This document shows, one piece after another, positions 8,838 to 17,915 of a stretch of DNA of 64,000 nucleotides. A program made the position numbers and the translations under genes. Under the pieces are notes generated by a model that ran no database searches, was not told where the DNA came from, and worked only from the letters and a program-made list of their open reading frames with translations. The number at the start of each line of letters is the position of its first letter. Position 1 is the first letter of the stretch. Origin of the DNA: Ignavibacteriales bacterium (GTDB taxonomy: Bacteria > Bacteroidota > Ignavibacteria > Ignavibacteriales > Melioribacteraceae); NCBI GenBank assembly GCA_021740915.1, contig JAIOYW010000006.1, forward strand, positions 62,001 through 126,000, written 5' to 3'.

Positions 8838-9779
8838 ATGTCGAAAAATGAAATTATAGATGCAATAAACACTTTACGCAAAGAAAAAAAAGCTGTAATC
8901 CTCGCTCATAATTATGTGATTCCCGAAGTGCAGGATATAGCTGATTTCGTGGGGGATTCCCTCGGGCTTTCACAACAGGCAGCACTCACAGAATCCGAAA
9001 CTATAATTTTCTGTGGCGTTCATTTTATGGCAGAAACCGCATCGATTATTTCACCTGAAAAAAAGGTGCTTATTCCTGATACTGATGCCGGCTGCTCGCT
9101 TGCAGCAAGTATTACCGCGGATCAACTTCGTGCATGGAAAGCAGATCATCCGGGGGCGGTTGTAGTTTCATATGTCAACACAACTGCTGCTGTAAAGGCG
9201 GAAACAGACTATTGTGTGACCTCAACAAATGCAGTTAGAGTTGTTCAATCTATTCCTGCCGGACTCAAAATTCTTTTTCTGCCCGATAAATTTTTAGGGA
9301 GTTACGTCAGGCAGGTGACAGGACGGGATATCGAGATTTGGGATGGAGCTTGCCATGTACATGAAAAAATCGGGGAGGAGGAGATGCAGGCGGCGGTGGT
9401 ACGGCACCCGGGAGCCGAAGTCCTTGTGCATCCTGAATGCGGATGCTCGACTTCATGTATGTTGAAGTCAATCCATTATGGCGGTAATGAAAAAATTGAA
9501 ATATTTTCGACTGAGGGAATGGTGAATTATGTGAGGAAATCGGATAATGAAGAATTCCTGATCGCAACGGAGACTGGAATAATACATAGAATGCAGAAAT
9601 TCAATCCGGGGAAAACATTCTATCCGGTGAGCGAAAAATCCGTCTGTGAGTACATGAAAATGATCACACTCGAAAATCTTATGGATTCGCTTCGCAATGA
9701 CCAGTATGAGGTTAAAGTTGAAAAATCGCTCGCTGAGCGGGCGCGTTTGCCTATTGAAAGAATGCTTGCGATTAAGTAA
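8838..9779 (+). CDS. nadA: quinolinate synthase A
   Basis: [4Fe-4S] enzyme condensing iminoaspartate with dihydroxyacetone phosphate to quinolinate. 313 residues. ILAHNYVIPEVQDIADFVGDS at the N-terminus, GVHFMAETA, and HPECGCSTSC (about 198-207) are family motifs. By position, Cys86, Cys172 and Cys270 are the probable cluster ligands. The sequence also has a local Cys-rich patch (201, 203, 207). It is the last gene of nadBCA. Confidence 0.96.
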   Translation: MSKNEIIDAINTLRKEKKAVILAHNYVIPEVQDIADFVGDSLGLSQQAALTESETIIFCGVHFMAETASIISPEKKVLIPDTDAGCSLAASITADQLRAWKADHPGAVVVSYVNTTAAVKAETDYCVTSTNAVRVVQSIPAGLKILFLPDKFLGSYVRQVTGRDIEIWDGACHVHEKIGEEEMQAAVVRHPGAEVLVHPECGCSTSCMLKSIHYGGNEKIEIFSTEGMVNYVRKSDNEEFLIATETGIIHRMQKFNPGKTFYPVSEKSVCEYMKMITLENLMDSLRNDQYEVKVEKSLAERARLPIERMLAIK

Positions 9780-9976
9780 AGAGATTCTCTCCATATAATT
9801 TTTTACATATGGAAGTGAGAGACCGCTTTAATTATTTTAAGTCTGAATTGATCATTTGTGGAATAGCAGAATATACACGGGTTACGCAAAGAACTTTTTA
9901 GTTAGCCCGGAGCTTATCTTCAAATTCTGATAAAATTGCGAAAAGCAGTTTAGACCGATTATTATGAAAGTTATTG

Positions 9977-10025
9977 CAAAAAAAAAGCAGATAAAGATTT
10001 GAGAAGTCTTTATCTGCTTTTTCAA
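9977..10025. terminator. bidirectional terminator between nadA and the M28 peptidase
   Basis: A 13-bp perfect stem (AAGCAGATAAAGA at 9985-9997 with TCTTTATCTGCTT at 10007-10019) is flanked by an A-run on the left and a T-run on the right. It can therefore end transcription from both convergent operons. The rest of the 9780-10045 gap shows nothing recognisable. Confidence 0.85.
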
Positions 10026-10045
10026 TTTTAATTTGAGAGTCGGTT

Positions 10046-11839
10046 TTACTTCACGCCCATCACCAGGTCAAAAGTTAATTCCTCCTCACCGCGTTTCACA
10101 GTGACGGCCACTTTGTCCCCCGGAACATGTTCCTGAAGTGCATATACATAATCGTAAATATTATTTATCTTCTTTTCACCAAATCTGAGCATGATATCTC
10201 CGCCTTTCATCCCGGCTTTTTGTGCAGGTCCTCCTTCAGATACGCCTGAAATCTTAAAGCCTTCGCCGCTATATCCATAATCGGGAATAGTGCCGACATA
10301 GACTTTCCAACCACCCATCCTTCCGGTGTTTTCACTTTTCACAAGCACATAATCCGGCTTATCATTAATTTCATCAATAGCTTCAACAACTGATGAAACA
10401 TAATTAAGAATCATTGCTTCACCTTCGGTGTTGATAAGCTCAACGTCATCTGAAGGACGGTGGTAATCGGAATGTGTTCCCGTGAAAAAGAACAGTACGG
10501 GAATTTCCTTACCATAGTATGAAGAGTTATCGCTTGGGCTGAATCCCTCTTTTTGCAGAGATAACTTAAAATCAAATCCGGCATTTTTCTCATTCAGCAA
10601 TTTTTCCCAACCGGGAGAACTGCCAACTCCAAAAACGGTAAGAGAACTATCAGCGAGACGCCCAATCATATCCATATTCAACATCGCATCGATATTTTTT
10701 AGCGGAATTGGTGAATTTGCAACAACGTAAGCAGAGCCTAACAACCCAAGTTCCTCGCCCGAAAATGCAATAAACACAATGTTCTTTTTGATTTTATCTT
10801 TAATTGCGGCAAATTTTTCAGCTATCTCAAGCACCCCTGTTGTACCGGAAGCGTTATCGTCGGCGCCATTGTGAATCATTGCCTCCTTTCCGCGATAGAG
10901 TGATCCGTGTTTGCCAAGTCCGAGATGATCATAATGTGCACCAATAACAATATATCTGTCTTTCTGCTCAGGGTCATTGCCCGGGAGCAAGCCGGCAACG
11001 TTTCTTCCTGTTTTTTCGACTTCTTTGACTCCTGCTGAAAAAGAAACTGCAACATTCTTAAAAATAAAAGATGAAGGCGATTTTGAGGTGTCAATTTTTA
11101 CTTGTTCTGAGGCAAAATCGAGGTTTTCAGATTCGAACATTTTATCAATAAATGTTCTTTTTATGTGAACAGCAGGAAAACCGGTCAATCCCGGCGCTCT
11201 GTCATAACGAAAATCAACAAGTTTATCATCTTCGTTCAAGGGTTTATGCCCATTAACAAAAATAATTCCGGCGGCTCCTTTTTCTTTTGCAAGCGATGCC
11301 TTTTGTCTCAGCGCAGAATATCTCTCAAATTCAGAATGCGGATTATCGGCATCGGGGCTGAACCTCAGAACAACGACAATTTTACCGGTGACATCAAGAT
11401 CGGCATAGTCATCATATTTCAAATCGGGAGCTGAGATACCATATCCGGCGAAAACCAATTCTCCGTCAGCCGAAGCTGTACCGGAAAATGGATTGGTCAC
11501 AAATTCTTTCTCAATTTCCAATGCAAACGTTTCTGATCCTAAAGAGAGAGTAACTTTATTCTCTCCGCTTAGTTCGATATCCTCAATGAATGGAAAACTC
11601 TGAAAGTAACTGTTGCCGAAGAAAGGCAGAAGCCCTAAGGATTCGAACTGTTCTTTTATATAATTGCCGGCAAGGATTTCACCTTCACTGCCGGTGAATC
11701 TTCCCCCGAGTTCATCTGAGGCAAGATACTTTATATGGTCAAAAATTTCCTGTGCTGAAATTGCAGGGTCATTATTTTTGTCCTGACTAAAAACCAGTCC
11801 TGCAAAAATTAAAAATACTACCAATGTCTTTCTGAACAT
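10046..11839 (-). CDS. secreted M28-family zinc aminopeptidase with PA and PDZ domains
   Basis: 597 residues with a signal peptide (KTLVVFLIFAGLVFS, about 4-18), so exported. A PA (protease-associated) domain spans about 110-240. The M28 catalytic domain follows with the two-zinc ligand set in order: GAHYDHLG (about 300), NGADDNASGT (about 325), FSGEELGLLGS, NMDMIGR and HSDYHRPSDD. The C-terminal ~85 residues form a PDZ domain (SEGGPAQKAGMKGGDIMLRFG). Family members remove N-terminal residues from peptides in the periplasm or outside the cell. A GGAGA ribosome binding site precedes the ATG. It lies 12 bases after the MBL-fold gene and is probably cotranscribed with it. The specific substrate is unknown. 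Confidence 0.92.
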   Translation of the reverse strand: MFRKTLVVFLIFAGLVFSQDKNNDPAISAQEIFDHIKYLASDELGGRFTGSEGEILAGNYIKEQFESLGLLPFFGNSYFQSFPFIEDIELSGENKVTLSLGSETFALEIEKEFVTNPFSGTASADGELVFAGYGISAPDLKYDDYADLDVTGKIVVVLRFSPDADNPHSEFERYSALRQKASLAKEKGAAGIIFVNGHKPLNEDDKLVDFRYDRAPGLTGFPAVHIKRTFIDKMFESENLDFASEQVKIDTSKSPSSFIFKNVAVSFSAGVKEVEKTGRNVAGLLPGNDPEQKDRYIVIGAHYDHLGLGKHGSLYRGKEAMIHNGADDNASGTTGVLEIAEKFAAIKDKIKKNIVFIAFSGEELGLLGSAYVVANSPIPLKNIDAMLNMDMIGRLADSSLTVFGVGSSPGWEKLLNEKNAGFDFKLSLQKEGFSPSDNSSYYGKEIPVLFFFTGTHSDYHRPSDDVELINTEGEAMILNYVSSVVEAIDEINDKPDYVLVKSENTGRMGGWKVYVGTIPDYGYSGEGFKISGVSEGGPAQKAGMKGGDIMLRFGEKKINNIYDYVYALQEHVPGDKVAVTVKRGEEELTFDLVMGVK

Positions 11840-11851
11840 TATATTCTCCTA

Positions 11852-12580
11852 TTATTCAGGTACGTGTACTAAAAAAAATTCTTTGGCTGTTTTTCCTACG
11901 GAAATTGCCTGCTTAAAAGTCATGTGAAGTTCAGATTCTTCCTCATCGAGAGCCCCGGCTTCGATCACAGCAAGGTCGGAATCTTTTGCCATTTGCACTA
12001 ATGAATCACAATAAGCAGTGTCACCACCGTAGCATATATTTAGTTTATTGTAAGCGAAATTAAATCCAATTGAAGGAACCTCAACACTCCGTTTACTTCC
12101 AGGGACAGCTTCACGGTGATTTACTTTAAAAGGCTTAACGCTTACTCCTTCAGTAACAATTGTTTCTGCCTTATTCAGAGGAAACAAACAAATCTCATAA
12201 GAAAGTTCTCTGCCGTAAACCTCATTGAAGGCACGGAATATACTTTCGATCTCAATGCATCCTTCGGGATAATAAAGATTGAGAGGTGTACTTTTATTCA
12301 TTACCGAAAGATAAGTGAGAAATGACCATAAGCCTCCAACATGATCATGGTGTCCATGACTGATAAACACGTTGGATATTTTTAAAATATCCGGAGTTTT
12401 CAGTTCGCGCTTCAGGTCTCTGAGAATACCATCACCCGGATCAATGATGAATATTGAATTTTGAGTGCGCAGGATTATTCCGGTTGCAACATTGGGTATT
12501 GAGCAGAAAACCTTAAAATACAAATCATCCTTCTGCCAGATTAATGGATATTTGGGTAAATAATTTTTATAGTCTTTCAC
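11852..12580 (-). CDS. MBL-fold metallohydrolase (RNase Z-like)
   Basis: 242 residues with the metal-binding HGHHDHVGG motif (about 75-83), IIDPGDG before it and CYGGDTAY after it, as in the RNase Z/ElaC-like branch of metallo-beta-lactamase folds. The protein ends LVHVPE, so the terminal conserved histidine lies only a few residues from the stop. No flexible-arm exosite typical of true RNase Z is evident, so tRNA 3' processing should not be assumed. It is upstream of and close to the M28 peptidase gene. Confidence 0.75.
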   Translation of the reverse strand: MKDYKNYLPKYPLIWQKDDLYFKVFCSIPNVATGIILRTQNSIFIIDPGDGILRDLKRELKTPDILKISNVFISHGHHDHVGGLWSFLTYLSVMNKSTPLNLYYPEGCIEIESIFRAFNEVYGRELSYEICLFPLNKAETIVTEGVSVKPFKVNHREAVPGSKRSVEVPSIGFNFAYNKLNICYGGDTAYCDSLVQMAKDSDLAVIEAGALDEEESELHMTFKQAISVGKTAKEFFLVHVPE

Positions 12581-12625
12581 TTTAAGATAAGTTTAATTAA
12601 AAAACATGGAAGAGAATGACGTATA

Positions 12626-13096
12626 TCAATTCTCTTTTTCTTTCAGGATATCGCAATTATCAGCGTCCTTACATCTGCCAAATATAGTGAACGAATAACC
12701 CTCCACTTCGTATCCTAATTCTTCAGATACTTCATCCACTATTTTCTGAATTTTATCGTTACCAAATTCTATTATTTCTCCGCAATTAATACACACCAGG
12801 TGATCATGATTTTTACGGTTAAAACTTGATTCGTACCTTGTTTTATTATCGCCGAAATGTCTTTTGGCGAGTAAATCACAATCTGCAAGAAGTTCAAGGG
12901 TATTATATATAGTTGCCCTTGAAACATTTCTTTTTGCTGATATCATTTTGACGTAGAGATCATCGGCTCCAAAATGACCTTTGTAATCCAGAGCCGCATC
13001 AAGAACATCAAATCTTTCAGGAGTGATACGATGACTTCCATTTTTCAGGTAAGCCCTGAAATGTTCATGAGCCTTTGGGTATTTTACTTTTTCCAT
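12626..13096 (-). CDS. Fur-family transcriptional regulator
   Basis: 156 residues from the ATG at 13096; an in-frame TTG at 13120 would add eight residues. An N-terminal winged helix (RITPERFDVLDAAL ... NVSRATIYNTLELL) is followed by the Fur metal-binding signature HDHLVCINCGEII (His97, His99, Cys102, Cys105) and a second pair Cys142/Cys148. Because it is divergent from dodecin and two peroxiredoxins, a PerR-like peroxide sensor is a reasonable guess, but Fur or Zur cannot be excluded from sequence. Confidence 0.88.
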   Translation of the reverse strand: MEKVKYPKAHEHFRAYLKNGSHRITPERFDVLDAALDYKGHFGADDLYVKMISAKRNVSRATIYNTLELLADCDLLAKRHFGDNKTRYESSFNRKNHDHLVCINCGEIIEFGNDKIQKIVDEVSEELGYEVEGYSFTIFGRCKDADNCDILKEKEN

Positions 13097-13131
13097 TACA
13101 CTTATTTTTTTGCTGAGCAAAAGATATAAAT

Positions 13132-13146
13132 ATTATAATGAATAAT
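13132..13146. promoter_or_regulatory. possible Fur-family operator
   Basis: ATTATAATGAATAAT is an imperfect 7-1-7 palindrome located 36 bases upstream of the regulator ATG, in the 207-base divergent gap before dodecin. Five of seven positions in each arm are complementary. Fur-family operators commonly have this size and AT content, so autoregulation is plausible. The region is AT-rich, so a chance match is possible. Confidence 0.3.
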
Positions 13147-13327
13147 CAAAGAATGATACCAGGTAATGAACTTGTAATTTTTGCATCACTGGAAGGTGTT
13201 TAGTGAATTAATCTTCATTGGAAGCTGTTTCATAATTTTTGAAAACCTGATTTTTCTGTAAAAATATTTAACTTTATCTTACTGCAATTTATTTAAATGA
13301 AACTTAATTTATTAAACGGGAGTTATT

Positions 13328-13528
13328 ATGAGTACAGTGTTCGAAGTTATTGAACTAGTTGGTCTTTCTTGTGAATCAATAAGCGATGCGGTAACAGCCG
13401 CAGTTAAAGAAGCCGCGAAAAACTCAAAAGTTGCATGGTTTGAGGTTATCGAGCAGAGAGGAAGAGTAACTCAGGACGGTAAAATTGAATTTCAGGTCAA
13501 AGTAAAAATCGGAAAAAAAAATAATTAA
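13328..13528 (+). CDS. dodecin (flavin-binding)
   Basis: 66 residues, the size of dodecins, which assemble as hollow dodecamers that store riboflavin/FMN and quench their photoreactivity. The beta-alpha-beta-beta pattern is seen as VFEVIELVGLS, a helix SISDAVTAAVKEAAKNS, then AWFEVIEQRG and EFQVKVKIG. The tryptophan in AWFEV corresponds to the flavin-stacking residue. A GGGAG ribosome binding site precedes the ATG. The peroxiredoxin gene follows 15 bases later, which suggests a small oxidative-stress operon. Confidence 0.9.
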   Translation: MSTVFEVIELVGLSCESISDAVTAAVKEAAKNSKVAWFEVIEQRGRVTQDGKIEFQVKVKIGKKNN

Positions 13529-13543
13529 ATACGGAGTACAAAA

Positions 13544-14026
13544 ATGAGTGTTAAAGTTGGAGATAAGGCCCCTGATTTCACAATCAAGAATCATAATCTT
13601 GAGAACGTTACATTAAGTGAGCAGATCGGCAAAAAGAATATAGTCCTGTTGTTTTTCCCGATGGTCAATACATCAGTTTGTGAAAAAGAACTTTGTTCTT
13701 TCCGCGATGGAATGAAAGAATATGAAAATCTGGATGCACAGATATATGGTATCAGCGTTGATGGGCCTTTTCCTCAGAAAATGTGGGTCGAAAAACACAA
13801 TTTTAATTTTCCTCTTTTAAGCGATTTTAATAAAGAAGTGAGCCCGATGTATGGCGCTTTCTATGATATTTGGGTTCCCGGAAAATTTGATCTGAAGGGT
13901 GTATCCAAAAGGGCAGCTTTTGTTATTGATAAACAAGGCATTGTCCGATATGCTGAAGTTCTTGAAAGCGCTGGCAATGAACCAGATTATGACAAGATTA
14001 AGGCTACTCTTAGTTCATTAAACTGA
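13544..14026 (+). CDS. peroxiredoxin, AhpE/TSA-like
   Basis: 160 residues with a thioredoxin fold. The peroxidatic motif is PMVNTSVC, matching PxxxTxxC, with Cys46; a second cysteine at 51 could act as resolving residue. Such proteins reduce H2O2 and organic hydroperoxides. It lacks the PKDxTPGC motif of BCP, unlike the next gene. It lies directly after dodecin and is closed by a terminator at 14035. Confidence 0.88.
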   Translation: MSVKVGDKAPDFTIKNHNLENVTLSEQIGKKNIVLLFFPMVNTSVCEKELCSFRDGMKEYENLDAQIYGISVDGPFPQKMWVEKHNFNFPLLSDFNKEVSPMYGAFYDIWVPGKFDLKGVSKRAAFVIDKQGIVRYAEVLESAGNEPDYDKIKATLSSLN

Positions 14027-14034
14027 TCTTTAAA

Positions 14035-14066
14035 CCGCCCTGTTAATACAGGGCGGCTTTGTTTTC
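14035..14066 (+). terminator. terminator after the dodecin-peroxiredoxin pair
   Basis: CCGCCCTGT (14035-14043) pairs with ACAGGGCGG (14048-14056) across a 4-base loop and is followed by CTTTGTTTTC. It separates the dodecin unit from the bcp-pterin operon. Confidence 0.85.
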
Positions 14067-14170
14067 ACAGATCATCATACGACTTAAATGGTTTGAATAA
14101 TAACTTTAATTCTGGAACTATTATTTTCTTTCCAAATGTTTTATGTTAAATCAATAAATTTTGAGGAATT

Positions 14171-14626
14171 ATGTTAGCAGTCGGCGATAAAGCTCCGCTT
14201 TTCACACTACCTGACGGAAATGGAAAAAATGTTTCTTTGACAGATTATGCCGGGAAAAAGGTGGTTCTTTATTTTTATCCCAAGGACATGACTTCGGGAT
14301 GTACAACTGAAGCATGTGAATTCAGGGATGCGCATCCGGATTTCGCAAAGCTAAATGTTGTAATATTGGGGGTCAGTGCTGATTCAGTGAGCTCACACAA
14401 AAAATTCAGTGATAAGTATGATTTGCCCTTTACCCTGCTCAGTGATGAAACTAAAGAGACTATTCAGGCATATGGAGTATGGGTTGAAAAAAGTATGTAT
14501 GGCAGGAAATATATGGGAATCGAAAGATCAACCTTTATAATTGATGAGAGCGGGAAAATTCAAAAAATATTTCTAAAAGTTAAAGTCAACGGTCATATTG
14601 AAGAGGTTCGAAACAGTTTATTATGA
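14171..14626 (+). CDS. bcp: thiol peroxidase, BCP/PrxQ type
   Basis: 151 residues. The motif FYPKDMTSGCTTEACEFRD places the peroxidatic cysteine at 44 and the resolving one at 49, the typical C-x4-C of BCP/PrxQ. It reduces hydroperoxides using thioredoxin. GAGGAATT upstream gives a ribosome binding site. Its stop overlaps the next gene (PTPS) by 4 bases. It therefore heads the pterin operon, possibly protecting easily oxidised tetrahydropterins (inference). Confidence 0.94.
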   Translation: MLAVGDKAPLFTLPDGNGKNVSLTDYAGKKVVLYFYPKDMTSGCTTEACEFRDAHPDFAKLNVVILGVSADSVSSHKKFSDKYDLPFTLLSDETKETIQAYGVWVEKSMYGRKYMGIERSTFIIDESGKIQKIFLKVKVNGHIEEVRNSLL

Positions 14627-15030
14627 TCTATGTAACAAGAAGAGAAGTATTCAGCGCTGCTCACAGACTCCATAATGATAATTTAAGTGCTGAGGAGAAC
14701 TGGAATCTGTTCGGAAAGTGCAATAATCCAAACGGACACGGACATAATTATGTTCTGGAAGTGGTTGTTGCAGGTGAAATTGATTGTATTACCGGTTATG
14801 TGATTGATCTGAAAATCTTAAAAGAGATAATTCGTAAGAACGTAATTGCAAAAGTTGATCATAAAAATTTGAATTACGATGTGGATTTTTTAAGCGGGAA
14901 AAATCCTACTGCTGAAAATATAGCCCTCGGCATCTGGCAGCAGTTGGAAGGAAAAATTCCATCGGGCACTTTATTTTCTGTAAAATTATACGAGACTGAA
15001 AATAATTACGTTGAGTACAGAGGAGAATAG
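14623..15030 (+). CDS. 6-pyruvoyl-tetrahydropterin synthase-like protein
   Basis: 135 residues. The zinc ligands His14, His39 and His41 are present. The segment [13 protein letters not shown] (32-44) has the catalytic Cys33 with the C-x5-HGH spacing of animal-type PTPS rather than the C-x3-HGH of typical QueD. Asp79-His80 of the catalytic relay (KVDHKNLN) is also present. PTPS converts dihydroneopterin triphosphate to 6-pyruvoyl-tetrahydropterin. No queC, queE or queF is nearby. It is overlapped by bcp and lies 2 bases before folE, which makes the same substrate. A QueD role in queuosine synthesis remains possible. Confidence 0.85.
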   Translation: MIYVTRREVFSAAHRLHNDNLSAEENWNLFGKCNNPNGHGHNYVLEVVVAGEIDCITGYVIDLKILKEIIRKNVIAKVDHKNLNYDVDFLSGKNPTAENIALGIWQQLEGKIPSGTLFSVKLYETENNYVEYRGE

Positions 15031-15032
15031 TT

Positions 15033-15599
15033 TTGAATATAGATAACATTGCTCAGAATATCAGTAATATTTTAACTGAGATTGGGGAAAATACAGGCAG
15101 ACAGGGACTTTTAAAAACTCCTGAAAGAGTTGCAAAAGCATACGAATTTTTGACCCAGGGCTATTCAAAGAATATAAACGAAGTTGTTAACGGTGCAATT
15201 TTTAACGAGAAGCATGATGAAATGGTAATTGTTAAGGAGATTGACTTTTACAGTCTTTGTGAACATCATATTCTGCCTTTTTATGGCAAAATGCATGTCG
15301 CTTATATTCCCGACGGTAAGATCATTGGTCTCAGCAAAATACCAAGAATAGTTGATGTTTTTGCGAGGAGACTCCAGGTGCAGGAGAGACTTACAAATGA
15401 GGTTGCCGATACTTTAATGGATATTCTGAAACCGGTCGGCGTTGCCGTGGTTGCAGAAGGTCTTCATATGTGTATGATGATGAGAGGGGTTGAAAAACAA
15501 AATTCCATCACTACAACAAGCGCTATGAGGGGAGTATTTAAAGAAGATGCCAGAACCCGGTCTGAATTTCTGAATCTAATTTCCAGGAGCAGAATTTGA
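15033..15599 (+). CDS. folE: GTP cyclohydrolase I
   Basis: GTP + H2O to 7,8-dihydroneopterin triphosphate + formate, the shared entry to folate and biopterin. 188 residues. The zinc ligands are Cys76, His79 (LCEHHILPF) and Cys147 ([10 protein letters not shown]), and the C-terminal SEFLNL is typical. The start is TTG at 15033 with a GGAG ribosome binding site 7 bases upstream. The stop overlaps the next SDR start by 4 bases. Its position between PTPS and two reductases points to a pterin pathway beyond folate. Confidence 0.96.
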   Translation: MNIDNIAQNISNILTEIGENTGRQGLLKTPERVAKAYEFLTQGYSKNINEVVNGAIFNEKHDEMVIVKEIDFYSLCEHHILPFYGKMHVAYIPDGKIIGLSKIPRIVDVFARRLQVQERLTNEVADTLMDILKPVGVAVVAEGLHMCMMMRGVEKQNSITTTSAMRGVFKEDARTRSEFLNLISRSRI

Positions 15600-16306
15600 G
15601 CGCTGCTCGTGAAAAAGTTGTGTGGATAACCGGAGCAAGCACTGGAATAGGACTTTCAATCGCATCTGCTTTTGCAGGTGCCGGATATAAAACAATTCTT
15701 TCATCTAGAAGACAATTTTCCAACATTAAAGATTTACCGGAATATATTTCACAGAATATTATTGACCATCCGCTTGATTTAAGAGACAGCGATTCCATAC
15801 GAAGTGCTATTAAAAGTATTTCAGAGAATTTTGAAATTGAATGCCTTGTTAATAATGCAGGAGTAACGGCTTTCAAACCCTCAATCAGCACTTCTCATGA
15901 AGAGATAAATGAGATTATCGCAGTAAACCTTAAAGCTCCTATTCACCTTATCACTGAACTGCTTCCTGAAATGAAAAAGTCTGGGGGCGGAACAATCGTT
16001 AATATACTCTCGGTTGCCGCAAAAAAGATCTTTATCAATTCAAGCGTTTATGCGGCATCCAAAGCAGGGTTTGCAGCTTACTCGAATGTGTTAAGGGAAG
16101 AGATACGATCATTTGGGATAAGAGTGATCAATGTCTTTCCCGGTGCAACAGCAACGCCAATCTGGCCTGAGGAAGTGCTCCGGAAAAATAAAAACAGAAT
16201 GATGAACACAGATGACCTTGCGTCTATTATTCTTCAATTATTTATGAACAGAACCACTGCAGTGCCGGAAGAGATCACTATTCGCCCAATTTCAGGTGAT
16301 TTATGA
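15596..16306 (+). CDS. short-chain dehydrogenase/reductase (candidate sepiapterin-type reductase)
   Basis: 236 residues with the classical SDR motifs: TGASTGIG near residue 13-20 (NAD(P) binding), NNAG (about 85-88), and the catalytic Tyr-Ala-Ala-Ser-Lys (YxxxK) around 150. The SRR after the cofactor motif suggests NADPH. It starts at TTG overlapping the folE stop by 4 bases and overlaps the next SDR by 4. SDRs cannot be assigned substrates by sequence reading. The context with folE and PTPS suggests reduction of 6-pyruvoyl-tetrahydropterin side-chain ketones. Confidence 0.82.
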   Translation: MSAAREKVVWITGASTGIGLSIASAFAGAGYKTILSSRRQFSNIKDLPEYISQNIIDHPLDLRDSDSIRSAIKSISENFEIECLVNNAGVTAFKPSISTSHEEINEIIAVNLKAPIHLITELLPEMKKSGGGTIVNILSVAAKKIFINSSVYAASKAGFAAYSNVLREEIRSFGIRVINVFPGATATPIWPEEVLRKNKNRMMNTDDLASIILQLFMNRTTAVPEEITIRPISGDL

Positions 16307-17022
16307 ATAAACTTAAAGACGATATAGCAGTTATCACAGGAGCGAGCCGGGGTATAGGCAGAGCAATTGCATTGGCTTTTTCCGAAAAAGGAATAAACCT
16401 TGCCCTCTTTGGCAGGGACAAAACTAAACTTTCAGAAGTTAAGGAAGATTGCGAAAAGTTTGGATCAAATGTCCTTATTTTTTCCGGCGATGTCGGCAAT
16501 GAGCAGTTTGTCAATTCCTCAATCGATGAAGTGATGAATATATTTGGGAAAATCGATCATCTTATCAATAATGCAGGGATAGCTCACTTCGGGAAATTCA
16601 CAGATTCATCACTAACTGAATTCAAGGAACAAGTCAATACGAATCTATACGGAGTATATAATTTTACAAAGGCTGTTCTTCCTGATATGATAAGAAAAAG
16701 AAGCGGATCAATAATTAATATTTCTTCACTTGCAGGCAAAAATGGGTTTGTTGGCGGTTCTTTATATGCTGCCACCAAACATGGACTCATGGGTATGACA
16801 AAGTGTCTTATGCTTGAAGTCCGGGAACATAATATCCGGGTAGCCTCAGTTTGCCCGGGAAGTGTTGGTACCGATCTGATACTGAACACTGCCCTATCTC
16901 CGCTTAATCCTGAAAAAATCCTTTCTCCTTCCGATGTCGCTGAAGTAGTGCTTTCCATTCTGAATTTACCTCCGAGAGCTCTCATCAGTGAAGTTGAGGT
17001 CAGACCAACTAATCCCAAGTAA
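16303..17022 (+). CDS. short-chain dehydrogenase/reductase (second of pair)
   Basis: 239 residues. TGASRGIG (about 13-20), NNAG (about 90-93), and the YAATK catalytic motif (about 155-159) are intact. CPGSVGTDL follows as in FabG-like SDRs. It starts at ATGA, overlapping the preceding SDR stop, and is the last gene of the bcp-PTPS-folE-SDR-SDR run. It could be a second pterin side-chain reductase or a 3-oxoacyl-ACP-reductase-like enzyme carried along in the operon. Confidence 0.82.
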   Translation: MNKLKDDIAVITGASRGIGRAIALAFSEKGINLALFGRDKTKLSEVKEDCEKFGSNVLIFSGDVGNEQFVNSSIDEVMNIFGKIDHLINNAGIAHFGKFTDSSLTEFKEQVNTNLYGVYNFTKAVLPDMIRKRSGSIINISSLAGKNGFVGGSLYAATKHGLMGMTKCLMLEVREHNIRVASVCPGSVGTDLILNTALSPLNPEKILSPSDVAEVVLSILNLPPRALISEVEVRPTNPK

Positions 17023-17354
17023 CTTTTTCTTATAAAATTCAAAAAGTGTTTCCTGGATCTTTTTAATTGAAAGGGGACTATTCCGATCCTACTTTTTATG
17101 AAGATTAACCTTGTATGATTGAGGCAGAGCCAAAGATATAATAAAATTAGTACTTTTATGTGATTTGTTGATGATTTCAATATCTCTGGCCAAACTAATT
17201 TATTATAGCGGGCTTTGTAAAAAAGTGAACAAGATTTGGATTATCCGAATCTCATGGGGGAAATTGAAATGAATTCAGGATAAAGTTGAATTTTAGGCAT
17301 AAAAAAAGGCTGCCCTTTCGAGACAGCCTAAACAACAACTAGGAGATTTGGGGA
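17023..17354. other. intergenic stretch with no gene seen
   Basis: This is the gap between the convergent second SDR and the Spy-like gene. Apart from the minus-strand terminator at 17301-17329 I see nothing in it; it is AT-rich with stops in all frames. Confidence 0.6.
17301..17329 (-). terminator. terminator of the Spy-like gene
   Basis: Read on the minus strand, AGGCTG ... CAGCCT (17324-17329 with 17307-17312) forms a hairpin followed by seven Ts. It lies 25 bases past the stop of the minus-strand gene at 17355. Confidence 0.8.
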
Positions 17355-17915
17355 TCAATTATCATTCTGGTCAGGTCTGTCATAACCAAAGCGCGGACAG
17401 TCAGGATAATAATATCCGCGTCCTCCGCGACCATGTCCAAAACTCTTTCCATTATTAAATCCTCTGCCAGCTCCGAATCCCGGTTTGCCATCAAAACCGT
17501 GCATTCTGCCTCTGAAATTATTTTTCCAGATCACTTTCTGATCTTTATCAAGGATTTTATTTGCTTCAAGCCAGAACTCTGTGTTTACTTTCTGCATTTT
17601 TGCATGTAATTCAGATTGTTTTTCAGTGAGTTTTCTGAAAGCAGATTCATCAAGATTTTCTTCTGCGGATAATTTTGAAAGCTCAAGTCTGTTCATTTCC
17701 ATTTGGTTACGAATCTCAATGCGTTCTTTTTCACGAGCAAAATTCATCTCGTCGAATTTTTTCTGTTGATCTTCAGTTAAATTTAATCTATAATACATCC
17801 CTTTCCCGGATTTGATTCCGCCTGGTCCGCCCGGATATCCTTTCTGGGCGAAGGTTGCTCCTGTTAATAGTCCAAAGACTGTCAACGCTATCATCAGATT
17901 CTGTATTTTTTTCAT
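17355..17915 (-). CDS. Spy/CpxP-like periplasmic protein
   Basis: 186 residues from the ATG at 17915, chosen because GGAGG sits 6 bases before it; an upstream in-frame ATG at 17930 overlaps that site. A signal peptide (IQNLMIALTVFGLLTGATFA) is followed by a helical region with LNLTEDQQKKFDEM, the LTxxQ-type motif of Spy/CpxP/zinc-resistance-like proteins. The region is rich in Glu, Arg and Met. The tail is Gly/Phe/Arg-rich (GFGAGRGFNNGKSFGHGRGGRG-like). Spy-family proteins are ATP-independent chaperones or stress sensors. It is divergent from the ECF sigma gene, which may control it. Confidence 0.78.
   Translation of the reverse strand: MKKIQNLMIALTVFGLLTGATFAQKGYPGGPGGIKSGKGMYYRLNLTEDQQKKFDEMNFAREKERIEIRNQMEMNRLELSKLSAEENLDESAFRKLTEKQSELHAKMQKVNTEFWLEANKILDKDQKVIWKNNFRGRMHGFDGKPGFGAGRGFNNGKSFGHGRGGRGYYYPDCPRFGYDRPDQNDN

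Noticed and set aside
16584-17180. A 198-residue reading frame on the minus strand
   Set aside because: It lies across the second SDR and the following gap on the other strand. The SDR is strongly supported, and the antisense frame has no domain and no ribosome binding site.
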